This document shows positions 33,066 through 42,012 of a stretch of DNA of 45,433 nucleotides, piece by piece. The notes under the pieces are model-generated. The model was not told where the DNA came from. It did no database searches and worked only from the letters and a program-made list of their open reading frames with translations. This stretch comes from MKUN01 sp964481425. GTDB lineage: Bacteria; Bacteroidota; Bacteroidia; Chitinophagales; Chitinophagaceae. The DNA is taken from assembly GCA_964481425.1 (NCBI GenBank), contig CAYZTM010000033.1, positions 1 to 45,433 of the forward strand, written 5' to 3'. The first letter of the stretch is position 1, and each line of letters begins with the position of its first letter. A program made the translations under genes and the position numbers.

Positions 33066-34241
33066 TTACTTTACTACTACTGAACTCGTCTTGATACTAT
33101 CTGCACCACCACCCTGCGGAGCGGCGCCATCTATATATAATTCACCTTGTTTGTCCTTCGGAGCTGCCGGTTTGGTACCATGCAGTGATTTTACATAACT
33201 GGCTAATTGGGCTATCTGCTTAGGCGAATAGTCGTCTTTCCAGCTCTTCATGCCCTTATCCTGCCAGCCATATTTAATGGACTTGAACACATCCTTTATG
33301 CTACCGCCATGCAGCCAATAATCATCGGTAAGGTTAGGGCCAACACCGCCACCACCGTCTTTGGCATGGCAGGCAAAACATACCGTCTGGAATATCTGTT
33401 GTCCGGCTGCGAGGTCCGAAGCATCCGTAAGCAGTTTGACCGTATTCTCATCCACATTGTTGGCTGACTTTGCCAGGTAAGCGGCTTTTTCTTCCTCAGC
33501 CTTTTGCATCTCTGCAACGAACTCATCGTGCGAGCTTGGCCCGGTACCCGATACGTGAAAGCGATAGAGATAGATGATGGCAAAGACTATGGTAACATAA
33601 AAACCATATTTCCACCAGGGCGGCAGGCTGTTGTCCAGTTCGCGTATCCCGTCATAGTCATGGTCCATCATTATGTCCTTTTCTTTCTCAATGGCTACGG
33701 CCTGGTTGAAACGGTCCCAGAAAGCAGCACGGGCCTTTACCTTCGCCTCTTTCGTAACAGGGGCTCTGTTGCTGATCAACCTTGCCATAGACCTGATATA
33801 AAGTGCCAGGCCAATAACGATCAGCATCTCGAGGACGATGATGCTAATGATCCAGTAAAAATCAGAATTGGCCACGCCCGGGATGATCGGCATTACAGGT
33901 GCTGCCGCTGTGCTGTCAGCATCTGCAGCAAATGCATGGAATGAGGGCAAACTGAATGCAAGGAGCAGCAATATCGTCTTTACTACATTGCTACCACCAT
34001 TTTTTGTCTTTTCTGCACGCATCTTATCGCGATATACAAGCGTCAGCTGGCTAAGCACGTTTGCCAGTACACCTATGGCGAATACCAGGATGAACATCAG
34101 GCTCACCAGGCTTATCAGTGCGGCATTGTACGAACCGCCGCTCTTTTCGCCTTCAGCGGCGGCCTCTGCTGCCCCGGCTAAGCCGGGCGACAGCAATAGT
34201 GCTATAACAGGAAGAAGTATTTTATTCAGATTTTTGCGCAT
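33066..34241 (-). CDS. ccoP: cbb3 oxidase subunit III (CcoP), single-haem form with long N-terminal membrane part
   Basis: A 391-aa cytochrome c subunit that passes electrons to CcoNO. It has an N-terminal hydrophobic segment, a second (AALISLVSLMFILVFAIGVLANVL), a third (TILLLLAFSLPSF) and a fourth (FYWIISIIVLEMLIVIGLALYI), then the CcoP-type region HDYDGIRELDNSLPPWWKYGFYVTIVFAIIYLY. Only one haem-binding motif follows (CFACH, about residue 290, with distal methionine in GMKSWKDDYS). Proteobacterial CcoP has two haem c groups, so this is the shorter electron-transfer form usual in Bacteroidota. It is followed by an Ala/Gly/Pro-rich tail. The gene is 12 bases after ccoQ. Confidence 0.93.
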   Translation of the reverse strand: MRKNLNKILLPVIALLLSPGLAGAAEAAAEGEKSGGSYNAALISLVSLMFILVFAIGVLANVLSQLTLVYRDKMRAEKTKNGGSNVVKTILLLLAFSLPSFHAFAADADSTAAAPVMPIIPGVANSDFYWIISIIVLEMLIVIGLALYIRSMARLISNRAPVTKEAKVKARAAFWDRFNQAVAIEKEKDIMMDHDYDGIRELDNSLPPWWKYGFYVTIVFAIIYLYRFHVSGTGPSSHDEFVAEMQKAEEEKAAYLAKSANNVDENTVKLLTDASDLAAGQQIFQTVCFACHAKDGGGGVGPNLTDDYWLHGGSIKDVFKSIKYGWQDKGMKSWKDDYSPKQIAQLASYVKSLHGTKPAAPKDKQGELYIDGAAPQGGGADSIKTSSVVVK

Positions 34242-34253
34242 GGCTATGCTGTT

Positions 34254-34445
34254 TTATTTAATGTCGTTGGTTTCTTCGTTTTCGTTACCGGCCAAAGGGA
34301 TCTGCTTCATGGCATTGATATAAGACTTATCTGCTCTGAAAGCCCATATGCTCAATGCCGAGAAAAAGAGGAAGAATATCAGCAGGGATACGAGCGGGTA
34401 AATGCCCACACCTGTTATCGTCTCTAAATAATGGATGAATTTCAT
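34254..34445 (-). CDS. ccoQ: CcoQ-like small cbb3 oxidase subunit
   Basis: A 63-aa protein with one hydrophobic helix (GIYPLVSLLIFFLFFSALSIWAF) followed by a charged segment (RADKSYINAMKQIPL). The size, topology and position between ccoNO and ccoP are those of CcoQ, which stabilises the oxidase. The sequence is too short to name from motifs alone. Confidence 0.85.
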   Translation of the reverse strand: MKFIHYLETITGVGIYPLVSLLIFFLFFSALSIWAFRADKSYINAMKQIPLAGNENEETNDIK

Positions 34446-34462
34446 GTCCTCGTTTTTTTGTA

Positions 34463-36646
34463 TTAGTTATTGTTTGCAGTTTTCTGTTCCAGCTTGATGT
34501 CTTTACCCAGTCTTTGCAGGTAGGCTATCACAGCTATTATTTCCCGGTCACTTTTGGTCTTGATATTATCTTTTGCAAGGCTGGCTGCTATCCCATCAGC
34601 TTGTTTCATCAGGTCACTGTTAGCCTGCCGGTCATATCCTGCCGGGTAGGGCACACCAAGTGTTTGCATGGCCCTTATCTTGGCCGGAGTGATGGCAGTA
34701 TCTATCGTATTATCAAACAACCAGGGATAGTTGGGCATGATGGAACCCGGCGACATACTCGTAGGCTCATACATGTGGTTGAAGTGCCAGCTGTCGGGGT
34801 ACTTGCCACCTTCGCGGGCCAGGTCCGGGCCGGTACGTTTACTACCCCATTGGAACGGGTGGTCGTAAACAAACTCACCTGCCTTGGAGTACTCTCCATA
34901 ACGGGCTACCTCGCTGCGGAACGGGCGTATCATCTGGCTGTGGCAATTATAACAGCCCTCACGTATGTATATATCACGTCCCTGCAGTTCCAGTGGCGTA
35001 TATGGCTTCACACTACTGATGGTAGGTATGTTCGATTTTACCATAAACGTGGGTATCATTTCCACCAGGCCACCTATACCTACTACTATTAAGCTTATTA
35101 CCAGCATTTGTACAGGGCGGCGTTCTATCCACCTGTGCCAGTATTGTTTGCCATGAGGCACATAAACTTTAGCCAGTGGTGCAGCTTCAGCAGCCTCTTC
35201 ATTCAGCACATTACCGCTGCGTATTGTTTTCCAAAGGTTATATCCCATCATCAGGGCGCCTATCAGGTACAGTGTACCACCTATACCACGCATGGCATAG
35301 AAGGGGCGCATCTGCTGTACGGTCTCAATGAACTGGTATTTCAACTGGCCTTCGGGAGTGAACTCTTTCCAGGCAAGGCTCTGCATAAAACCGGCCCAAT
35401 ACATAGGCACTACGTAGAAGATGATACCCAGGGTACCTATCCAGAAGTGCCAGTTAGCCAGCTTCTGCGAATACAGGTTGGTGCGGAATATGCGTGGTAT
35501 CAGCCAGTACAGTACACCGAAGGTCAGGAAGCCGTTCCAGCCAAGGGCGCCAACGTGCACGTGGGCTATGGTCCAATCGGTAAAGTGGCTGATGGCATTC
35601 ACACTCTTCAGGCTCAGCATGGGGCCTTCAAAAGTGGCCATACCATAAGCGGTCACCGCCACCACCATAAACTTCAATACAACATCCTCACGCACCCTGT
35701 CCCAGGCACCACGCAGGGTAAGCAGGCCATTCAGCATACCACCCCATGAAGGAGCTATCAACATGATGGAGAACACCGTACCCAGTGATTGTGCCCAGTC
35801 GGGTAAGGCAGTATATAATAAGTGGTGCGGACCTGCCCATATATACAGGAAGATAAGCGCCCAGAAGTGTATAATAGAAAGCTTGTACGAATATACCGGG
35901 CGGTTAGCTGCTTTTGGCAGGAAGTAATACATAAGGCCCAGATAAGGTGTGGTTAGGAAAAAGGCCACCGCGTTGTGACCGTACCACCATTGCACCAACG
36001 CATCCTGCACACCTGCATACCATGAATATGATTTGATCCAGGAATAAGGTAACTCCATTGAGTTTACGATATGGAGCATGGCCACGGTCACCCAGGTAGC
36101 TATATAGAACCAGATGGCCACATACAGGTGCCGCTCGCGCCGCTTGATAATGGTACCGAACATGTTGATACCGAATATTACCCATACAAGGGTGATGAGA
36201 ATGTCTATCGGCCACTCCAGCTCGGCATATTCCTTACCGGTGGTATAGCCTGCCAGTAAGGTTGCGGCACCCGCAACTATAATAAGTTGCCAGCCCCAGA
36301 AATGCAGCTTGCCCAGCAGATCGCTGAACATACGCGCTTTCGTAAGGCGCTGCAGCGAGTAATAGACACCCATAAAGATGCCATTACCCACAAAGGCAAA
36401 GATCACGGCATTGGTATGCACCGGCCTTACACGGCCGAAGGTGGTAGCGGCAGTCCCCATGTTCAAACCAGGGAAAACCAGCTCGAAGGCGGCAAACAAA
36501 CCTGCCAGCATACCTACTATGCCCCAGAATATGGTGGCATAGGCAAACATCTTTACGATCCTGTTATCGTAAAAGAATTTTTCTGTTTGCACCGCCGGCA
36601 TCGAGGCACTTTGTTCAAATTGCGCGGAATGTGAGATAGTACTCAT
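34463..36646 (-). CDS. ccoNO: Fused cbb3 cytochrome oxidase subunits I and II (CcoN-CcoO)
   Basis: A 727-aa protein joining the catalytic haem-copper subunit to the monohaem subunit. The CcoN part (about 1-490) has twelve hydrophobic segments and the haem/CuB histidines in VRPVHTNAV, YGHNAVAFFL, AGPHHLLYT and AHVHVGALGWNG. After a linker and a membrane helix (VQMLVISLIVVGIGGLVEM, about 515-535), the CcoO part carries the haem c motif in REGCYNCHSQMIRPF (about residue 565) and the distal-methionine region SMSPGSIMPNYPWL. The fusion is the normal Bacteroidota form. This oxidase has high oxygen affinity and pumps protons in the inner membrane. It lies 11 bases after ccoS in the same operon. Confidence 0.97.
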   Translation of the reverse strand: MSTISHSAQFEQSASMPAVQTEKFFYDNRIVKMFAYATIFWGIVGMLAGLFAAFELVFPGLNMGTAATTFGRVRPVHTNAVIFAFVGNGIFMGVYYSLQRLTKARMFSDLLGKLHFWGWQLIIVAGAATLLAGYTTGKEYAELEWPIDILITLVWVIFGINMFGTIIKRRERHLYVAIWFYIATWVTVAMLHIVNSMELPYSWIKSYSWYAGVQDALVQWWYGHNAVAFFLTTPYLGLMYYFLPKAANRPVYSYKLSIIHFWALIFLYIWAGPHHLLYTALPDWAQSLGTVFSIMLIAPSWGGMLNGLLTLRGAWDRVREDVVLKFMVVAVTAYGMATFEGPMLSLKSVNAISHFTDWTIAHVHVGALGWNGFLTFGVLYWLIPRIFRTNLYSQKLANWHFWIGTLGIIFYVVPMYWAGFMQSLAWKEFTPEGQLKYQFIETVQQMRPFYAMRGIGGTLYLIGALMMGYNLWKTIRSGNVLNEEAAEAAPLAKVYVPHGKQYWHRWIERRPVQMLVISLIVVGIGGLVEMIPTFMVKSNIPTISSVKPYTPLELQGRDIYIREGCYNCHSQMIRPFRSEVARYGEYSKAGEFVYDHPFQWGSKRTGPDLAREGGKYPDSWHFNHMYEPTSMSPGSIMPNYPWLFDNTIDTAITPAKIRAMQTLGVPYPAGYDRQANSDLMKQADGIAASLAKDNIKTKSDREIIAVIAYLQRLGKDIKLEQKTANNN

Positions 36647-36657
36647 GTATTGAATCT

Positions 36658-36819
36658 TTAAGATTGTTGGTTTAGATCGTTATTATCATCATAAAGCATA
36701 CGCATCGAGGCGCCCTCTTTATCTTCATACTGGTTGTTCTTCACACTCCAGATAAACGCAAGGAGGAATGATGCAGCCACCAATATGCTTGCTATTACCA
36801 GGACAAAAAGTGCACTCAT
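36658..36819 (-). CDS. ccoS: CcoS, cbb3 oxidase assembly protein
   Basis: A 53-aa protein that starts MSALFVLVIASILVAASFLLAF, one membrane helix, then WSVKNNQYEDKEGASMRML, which carries the family's GQYDD-like element (here NQYED). CcoS is needed for insertion of cofactors (haem b and copper) into CcoN. It is the first gene of the main cbb3 operon, 11 bases before ccoNO. The gene is short and easily missed; I read it directly from the minus strand. Confidence 0.92.
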   Translation of the reverse strand: MSALFVLVIASILVAASFLLAFIWSVKNNQYEDKEGASMRMLYDDNNDLNQQS

Positions 36820-36836
36820 GCTTTTAAATTTTGCTG

Positions 36837-36844
36837 TAAAACTA
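36837..36844 (-). promoter_or_regulatory. -7 promoter element of the cbb3 operon (TAGTTTTA)
   Basis: Seven of eight positions match TAnnTTTG, 17 bases before the ccoS ATG. There is no -33 TTG at the normal spacing, which suggests dependence on an activator. Confidence 0.5.
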
Positions 36845-36887
36845 TCGTGGCGACAATGGGGTATTTATGACTATACTCAAGGTGAAA

Positions 36888-36903
36888 GATGATCTATATC
36901 ATC
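36888..36903. promoter_or_regulatory. Crp/Fnr-like operator B of the cbb3 operon (GATGAT-N4-ATCATC)
   Basis: A perfect 6+6 inverted repeat with a 4-base spacer. Its TGATctatATCA core (36890-36901) begins 45 bases from the -7 element and is centred about 64 bp before the predicted transcription start. Confidence 0.6.
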
Positions 36904-36922
36904 GTTTTCGGCTTCTCGCGAT

Positions 36923-39361
36923 TTATGCACTCAGCGACAAGCCCAGCCTGCGTGAAATAATGCTGCTCAGGCCTGTTGTTATCAGTACTATACTCACAGT
37001 ACTTATGGGCATCAGTATAGCGGCTATCATAGGGGCCATGTGACCCTGTACCGATATGGCAAGGCCCACGAGGTTATAAACAACGGATATAACAAAACTG
37101 AATGCGATTATACGCTTGCCGCTTTGGCCAAGGGCCAGCAACCGGGGTAGTTTGTCAAACTTCGACGCATCCAGGATGGCATCGCAGGAAGGGCTGAAAT
37201 TATTGATGTCATCAGCCAGCGTGATACCCACATTGCTTTGCTGCAAGGCGCCGGCATCATTAAGTCCGTCGCCCATCATCAGCACTTTAGCGCCCTTCTC
37301 CTGCAGCTTTTCTATATACTGTAACTTGTCTTCCGGCTTTTGCTCGAACATTAATTGGCTGGAAGCGCCTAACAAGCCTGCAATATGCTTACGCTGGCGA
37401 TCATTATCACCCGATAATAGCGACAGCTTATACTTCTTTCTCAGTTCAGGCATTATAGCAGGGATAGCTTGCCGGAACGCAGGTTGTATCTCGAAGGCAG
37501 TCACATCATCATTTATACGTATGTACACATTGGCCGGTTCCCCATGGGGCACTACACCTGTAAATGCAGCAGAGCCTACCCTTATCCGGGTTTCTCCTAC
37601 ATATGCCTCGATACCTTTACCTTTTACCTCTGCCCACTGCTCCAGCACACACATGCCCCGTATGCCCAGCCATGCCGTAAGCGCCTGGCTGTAGGGATGC
37701 CTGCTGGAGACTACCATATTATATACCCAGTCTTTCTCCTCTTCCGTCAACTCATGACCGGAAACTGCAAAATGTTCGCTGCCTTGTGTAAGCGTGCCGG
37801 TCTTGTCGAACACGATATGATCTATCTTCCCCAACTGCTCTATCACACTGGCATCCCGTAAGTAAAGACCGTTATTGCTCAGTATCCGCAACAGGTTGCC
37901 ATTCGTATAGGTTGCGGACAGCAATAGTGCACAAGGGCATGCCACTATCAGCATTGCTGAAACACTGGGCAATACCTTCGCCGGGTCGTGCATAGCCCAG
38001 TATATTGCAGTGATACCGGCCAACACCAGCAATATGTAAGTAAAATATTTGCTGAGCAGGTGAATGATACTGTGTTCTTCGTTTTGTGCAGCTTTGTTCT
38101 TTTTAAAGGCATGATGGTTCCACAACGAGGTAAGGTAGCTACCTGCTACGGGCTTTATCACCTGCATGCGTACTTTTTCACCACGCAGCTTGCCGCCTGC
38201 ATATACCCTGTTGCCGGGCAGTATGGTCACGGGTTCACTCTCCCCTGTTACGAAGCTGTAATCAACCAATGCTGCACTATCCAGCAATACAGAATCTGCC
38301 GGTATGATCTCATCATTATATAGCTGTACGATATCTTTTTCTTTCAGGTCCTGCAGACTTTTACTTTCCAGTCCGGCGGCCGTCACTATATTAACTGCTA
38401 TCGGGAAGTATGCTTTGTAATCCCTATGAAAAGAGATGGAGCTATAGGTACGGTCCTGCACGATACGGCCCACCAGCATAAAGAACACGATACCACTCAT
38501 GCTATCCAGGTAGCCCGGCCCTGTACCTGTAGCTATTTCGTACAGGCTGCGGGTATAGGTGATGACCAGGGCCAGCGCTATAGGGGCATCAATATTCAAT
38601 GTCTTTTGCCGCAACCCTTTCCATGCCGATACAAAGAATTCTGATGCACTATAAAAGAATACGGGCACAGAGAGGACAAGGTTCAGTACCCGGAATAACA
38701 TTGCATATTGCTCCCCGATACCTGTACCCGCCCCCAGGTATTCCGGGAAGCTCATCATCATGATATTGCCGAAACAAAAACCTGCTACACCCAGTTTATA
38801 TATCCTCGCCTTGTTCGAATATTTGGGCTTGTCCTTATCTATATCTTCCAGGCTTATATAGGGCTCATAACCGATCGTGGTCATCAGTTCTACCACCTGC
38901 CTGAGGCTGATCTGCTCTTTGTTATAATGTACCGTAAGCTCTTTGGTAGTAAAGTTGAGCCTGCTCTCCGTGATGCCATTATTCAGTTTGTGCATGTGCT
39001 CCAGCAGCCACATGCAGGAGCTGCAATGCACGCCGGGTATGTAAAAAGTAATGATAACATTGCGCCCGTCTGTGAATTTGTATAGTTTTTTTGCGATGGC
39101 CTCATTATCCAGGTAAGCAAATTTATCATTACGCACAGGCTTTATTTGCGACAGGCCGGGGTGCGATTGTATCTTGTAATAATCGCAGAGGCCATTCTCG
39201 TTCAGTATCTCATATACCAGTTTGCAGCCCTCGCAACAAAACACCTTATCTGCTATGTGGATGTTGTCATTGACACAGGGGGCGCCGCAATGGTAGCAAA
39301 GGGTCTCTTGCTTCACCTGCTTGGATACGATGATAGTATTTTCCCCCTTAGCTGTATGCAT
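36923..39361 (-). CDS. ccoI: CcoI/FixI-type copper-transporting P1B ATPase
   Basis: An 812-aa copper pump that moves Cu(I) out of the cytosol for insertion into the cbb3 oxidase. It begins with an N-terminal metal-binding segment (CYHCGAPC, then FCCEGCKLVYEIL), followed by a heavy-metal-associated domain with GVHCSSCMWLLEHM (about residue 115). The core has eight hydrophobic segments, TGESEP, the ion-channel CPC in VACPCALLLSATYTNG (about 475), the phosphorylated DKTGTLTQG (about 515), and GDGLNDAGALQ. The start overlaps the 180-aa protein gene by 14 bases, so both share the promoter at 39907-39979. Its 3' neighbour across a promoter is ccoS. Confidence 0.95.
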   Translation of the reverse strand: MHTAKGENTIIVSKQVKQETLCYHCGAPCVNDNIHIADKVFCCEGCKLVYEILNENGLCDYYKIQSHPGLSQIKPVRNDKFAYLDNEAIAKKLYKFTDGRNVIITFYIPGVHCSSCMWLLEHMHKLNNGITESRLNFTTKELTVHYNKEQISLRQVVELMTTIGYEPYISLEDIDKDKPKYSNKARIYKLGVAGFCFGNIMMMSFPEYLGAGTGIGEQYAMLFRVLNLVLSVPVFFYSASEFFVSAWKGLRQKTLNIDAPIALALVITYTRSLYEIATGTGPGYLDSMSGIVFFMLVGRIVQDRTYSSISFHRDYKAYFPIAVNIVTAAGLESKSLQDLKEKDIVQLYNDEIIPADSVLLDSAALVDYSFVTGESEPVTILPGNRVYAGGKLRGEKVRMQVIKPVAGSYLTSLWNHHAFKKNKAAQNEEHSIIHLLSKYFTYILLVLAGITAIYWAMHDPAKVLPSVSAMLIVACPCALLLSATYTNGNLLRILSNNGLYLRDASVIEQLGKIDHIVFDKTGTLTQGSEHFAVSGHELTEEEKDWVYNMVVSSRHPYSQALTAWLGIRGMCVLEQWAEVKGKGIEAYVGETRIRVGSAAFTGVVPHGEPANVYIRINDDVTAFEIQPAFRQAIPAIMPELRKKYKLSLLSGDNDRQRKHIAGLLGASSQLMFEQKPEDKLQYIEKLQEKGAKVLMMGDGLNDAGALQQSNVGITLADDINNFSPSCDAILDASKFDKLPRLLALGQSGKRIIAFSFVISVVYNLVGLAISVQGHMAPMIAAILMPISTVSIVLITTGLSSIISRRLGLSLSA

Positions 39362-39890
39362 TGATGTTATGTTGGGCTTTCTTGATCCTCGGCAGCAGCA
39401 CTTCTTGTTCGAGGTAATACAGCTCTGTCAGCATTCCTTCCAGTAGCTGCAGTTCATTCTGCAATACTTTCCACTCCCATTCGTTCATCTCGTCTGATCG
39501 CAGCAAGCTTACCGTCTTTATTTCATCCAGTGTGCCCTGTATCCTTAAATGCGATATATTCAGGTCCATCACCTTTGCCATATGGGCAGCTTTACAGCCG
39601 CCCTTGCAATTGGTACAGTCGTGCCCTTCGCGCGTCTTGTCAGAAAGCTCCTCCAGGTAAGGAAAGAGTATATCTTTACGGTACAGGATGTACTCCCGCA
39701 CTTCGGCCGCCAGCTTATGGTATTGTAACAGGTATTCCGTTGCATCTTTGCCTTTGGCATGCAGCTTATCGGCCTCACGCCCGGCATTGTTACATAATTC
39801 CTCCATCGTAGTGTAGTATTCTTTATAGAATCGTGCAGCCAGTTCCTGCAGGTTGTAGTTACGATATTGTGCAAAAAGGCTGTGGATCAT
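39348..39890 (-). CDS. Uncharacterised 180-aa helical protein with a Cys/His cluster, first gene of the ccoI operon
   Basis: I do not recognise a firm family. The protein is helical and lacks a signal peptide or membrane helix. Its middle has H90-x-C92-x2-C95-x3-C99-x3-H103, a likely metal or cluster site, and the flanking helices (REYILYRKDILFPYLEEL; LQNELQLLEGMLTELYYLEQEVLLPRI) vaguely recall hemerythrin/RIC four-helix bundles, but the usual His and Glu iron ligands do not align. An in-frame ATG at 39956 lies upstream of a perfect -7 element (39907-39914), so ATG 39890 is the start, with a leader of about 12 nt. It overlaps ccoI by 14 bases. Location and regulation suggest a metal-handling or gas-responsive helper of the oxidase. 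Confidence 0.7.
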   Translation of the reverse strand: MIHSLFAQYRNYNLQELAARFYKEYYTTMEELCNNAGREADKLHAKGKDATEYLLQYHKLAAEVREYILYRKDILFPYLEELSDKTREGHDCTNCKGGCKAAHMAKVMDLNISHLRIQGTLDEIKTVSLLRSDEMNEWEWKVLQNELQLLEGMLTELYYLEQEVLLPRIKKAQHNINAYS

Positions 39891-39906
39891 GATAAATCGC
39901 TTTTTG

Positions 39907-39914
39907 CAAAAATA
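39907..39914 (-). promoter_or_regulatory. -7 promoter element of the 180-aa protein-ccoI operon (TATTTTTG)
   Basis: A perfect TAnnTTTG match 17 bases before the ATG at 39890. The operator at 39954-39979 lies upstream with its TGA-N6-TCA core 46 bases away. Confidence 0.6.
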
Positions 39915-39953
39915 TCTGCGCGGGAAAGCGGAGCTAATGACACAGGATACCCT

Positions 39954-39979
39954 CAAAAGGTGACCTTCGTCATCTTTTG
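39954..39979. promoter_or_regulatory. Crp/Fnr-like operator C (extended 26-bp palindrome)
   Basis: CAAAAGGTGAC (39954-39964), spacer CTTC, then GTCATCTTTTG (39969-39979): an inverted repeat matching at 10 of 11 positions per half. The core TGACcttcGTCA spans 39961-39972. This is the most symmetrical of the three sites and defines a half-site AAAAGrTGAC. Confidence 0.65.
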
Positions 39980-40015
39980 GGACTTGTCATTGCATTTCCG
40001 TGAGAATTGCCGGTA

Positions 40016-41917
40016 CTACAGGCGCTTGTTTTTGATATCGTCCACCACCTGTGGGTCCAGCAGTGTGCTTGTATCGCCCAGGTTGTTCATTTCGCCCTCC
40101 GCTATCTTACGCAGGATGCGGCGCATGATCTTTCCACTACGGGTTTTAGGCAAGCCTTTTACGAACTGTATCTTATCAGGCCTGGCAATAGGCCCTATGA
40201 TACGGGCTACGGTCTGCAGTATGTCCTTGCGGGTCAGTTCCTCATCTCCATGCACATTGCCATACACCACATAGGCATAGATACCCTGCCCTTTCAGGTC
40301 GTGCGGATAGCCTACTACAGCGCTCTCCACTACCCCTTCATGCATATTGATGGCGTTTTCTACTTCAGCCGTACCTATCCTGTGTCCGCTTACATTCAGC
40401 ACGTCATCTACCCTGCCTGTTATCCTGTAGTTCCCATCTGCATCGCGGTAGCAGCCATCCCCGGTAAAATACAGGCCGGGATAGGTGGCAAAATAGGTGC
40501 TCCTGCAGCGTTCATGGTCTCCATAGGTAGTACGGATGATAGAAGGCCATGGGAATTTGATGCACAGATTACCGCTCACGTCATTCCCTTCTATTTCGTG
40601 GCCTTTCTCATCTACCAGCAAGGGTTGTATGCCCGGCAGCGGCAAAGTTGCATACGATGGCTTTGCAGGTGTTACCCCGGCCAGGTTTGATATCATGATA
40701 CCACCTGTCTCTGTTTGCCACCAGGTATCCACTATCGGGCATCTTTCTTTGCCAATATGCTGGTCGAACCAATGCCAGGCCTCTTCATTGATCGGCTCAC
40801 CCACCGAACCCAGTACCTTCAGGCTATCCAGCTTGTGTCCTTCAATTGGTTCTGTACCATAAGCCATCAGGCTACGGATGGCCGTGGGTGCTGTGTACAA
40901 TATATTTACCCTGTATTTGTCCACGATATCCCAGAAGCGACCTGCATCCGGCCAGGTGGGCACACCTTCGAACATAAGCACCGTAGCCCCTGCACACAGG
41001 GGGCCATATACTATATAGCTGTGCCCCGTTATCCAGCCTATATCTGCGGTACAAAAGAATACATCCCCCGGCTCGTATTGAAAAACATTTACGAAGGAAT
41101 AAGTAGCATATACCATATATCCCCCGCAGGTATGTACTACCCCTTTAGGTTTGCCCGTGGAACCGGAAGTATATAAAATGAATAAAGGATCTTCAGCATC
41201 CATCACTTCTGCAGGGCAGTGGGCTTCTGCCTTTTCCATTTCGTCCTGCCACCATACATCCCGGCCTTTTATCATGCTGACCGGCGTCTTTGTATGCAGC
41301 AATACGATCACCTTCTTTACAAAAGGGCACTGCTCCAAAGCATCATCTATCACACCTTTCAAGGGGATATCTTTGGCCCCGCGGTAAGCGCCATCTGCCG
41401 TTACGATATATTGCGCCTGTGCATCCTGCAAGCGGTCCGCAATACTCTTAGCGCTAAAGCCGCCAAAGATCACCGAATGTATAGCCCCCAGGCGGGCGCA
41501 GGCCAGTATAGCTATGGCCAGTTCCGGTACCATACCCATATAGATGCACACCCTATCACCTTTTCGCACGCCATTGCTTTTAAGCACATTGGCGAAACGA
41601 CATACCTGTTCATGCAATTCCCTGTAGGTAAACCTTCGGTGTTGAGCTGCGGGATCATTGGGCTCCCATATTACGGCCACTTTGTCGCCATCCGTCTCCA
41701 GGTGACGGTCCAGGCAGTTCTCGGTTATATTCAGCTTTCCACCGGCAAACCATTTGACATTCGGTTCTTCAAAATCCCATTCCAGCACCGTGTCCCATTT
41801 TTTACGCCATGAAAAATCAGCGGCAACATCTGCCCAGAACTGTTCAGGGCTTTCCACACTTTTCCGCCATGCAACATTATACGCTTCTTTCGACCTTACC
41901 TGGAATGGATATGACAT
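40016..41917 (-). CDS. acs: Acetyl-CoA synthetase (AMP-forming)
   Basis: A 633-aa cytosolic enzyme that activates acetate to acetyl-CoA through acetyl-adenylate. The motifs are present in order: GMVPELAIAILACARLGAIHSVIFGGFS, the P-loop YTSGSTGKPKGVVHT, DTWWQTETGG, YFTGDGCYRDADGNYRITGR, and the C-terminal SGKIMRRILRK with the catalytic lysine that is also the known acetylation site in this family. The length is normal. A TACATTTA at 41947-41954 may be the -7 element. It is monocistronic; the divergent and downstream genes are unrelated. Confidence 0.96.
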   Translation of the reverse strand: MSYPFQVRSKEAYNVAWRKSVESPEQFWADVAADFSWRKKWDTVLEWDFEEPNVKWFAGGKLNITENCLDRHLETDGDKVAVIWEPNDPAAQHRRFTYRELHEQVCRFANVLKSNGVRKGDRVCIYMGMVPELAIAILACARLGAIHSVIFGGFSAKSIADRLQDAQAQYIVTADGAYRGAKDIPLKGVIDDALEQCPFVKKVIVLLHTKTPVSMIKGRDVWWQDEMEKAEAHCPAEVMDAEDPLFILYTSGSTGKPKGVVHTCGGYMVYATYSFVNVFQYEPGDVFFCTADIGWITGHSYIVYGPLCAGATVLMFEGVPTWPDAGRFWDIVDKYRVNILYTAPTAIRSLMAYGTEPIEGHKLDSLKVLGSVGEPINEEAWHWFDQHIGKERCPIVDTWWQTETGGIMISNLAGVTPAKPSYATLPLPGIQPLLVDEKGHEIEGNDVSGNLCIKFPWPSIIRTTYGDHERCRSTYFATYPGLYFTGDGCYRDADGNYRITGRVDDVLNVSGHRIGTAEVENAINMHEGVVESAVVGYPHDLKGQGIYAYVVYGNVHGDEELTRKDILQTVARIIGPIARPDKIQFVKGLPKTRSGKIMRRILRKIAEGEMNNLGDTSTLLDPQVVDDIKNKRL

Positions 41918-42012
41918 ACACTATACCTATTTAGTTTCGAGTATAGTAAATGTACGAATTGATAAACAATGTCGTTTAAGCGCCTTCAAGCCTTATTCAT
42001 TTTTCTACAATA

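Noticed and set aside
39348..39890. RIC/YtfE or hemerythrin domain assignment for the 180-aa protein
   Set aside because: The ILFP segment aligns, but the preceding His and Glu iron ligands are replaced by Leu and Arg, so only a vague fold resemblance remains.
41947..42010. A TGA-N6-TCA operator upstream of acs
   Set aside because: At 45-46 bases from the possible acs -7 element no such palindrome is present.
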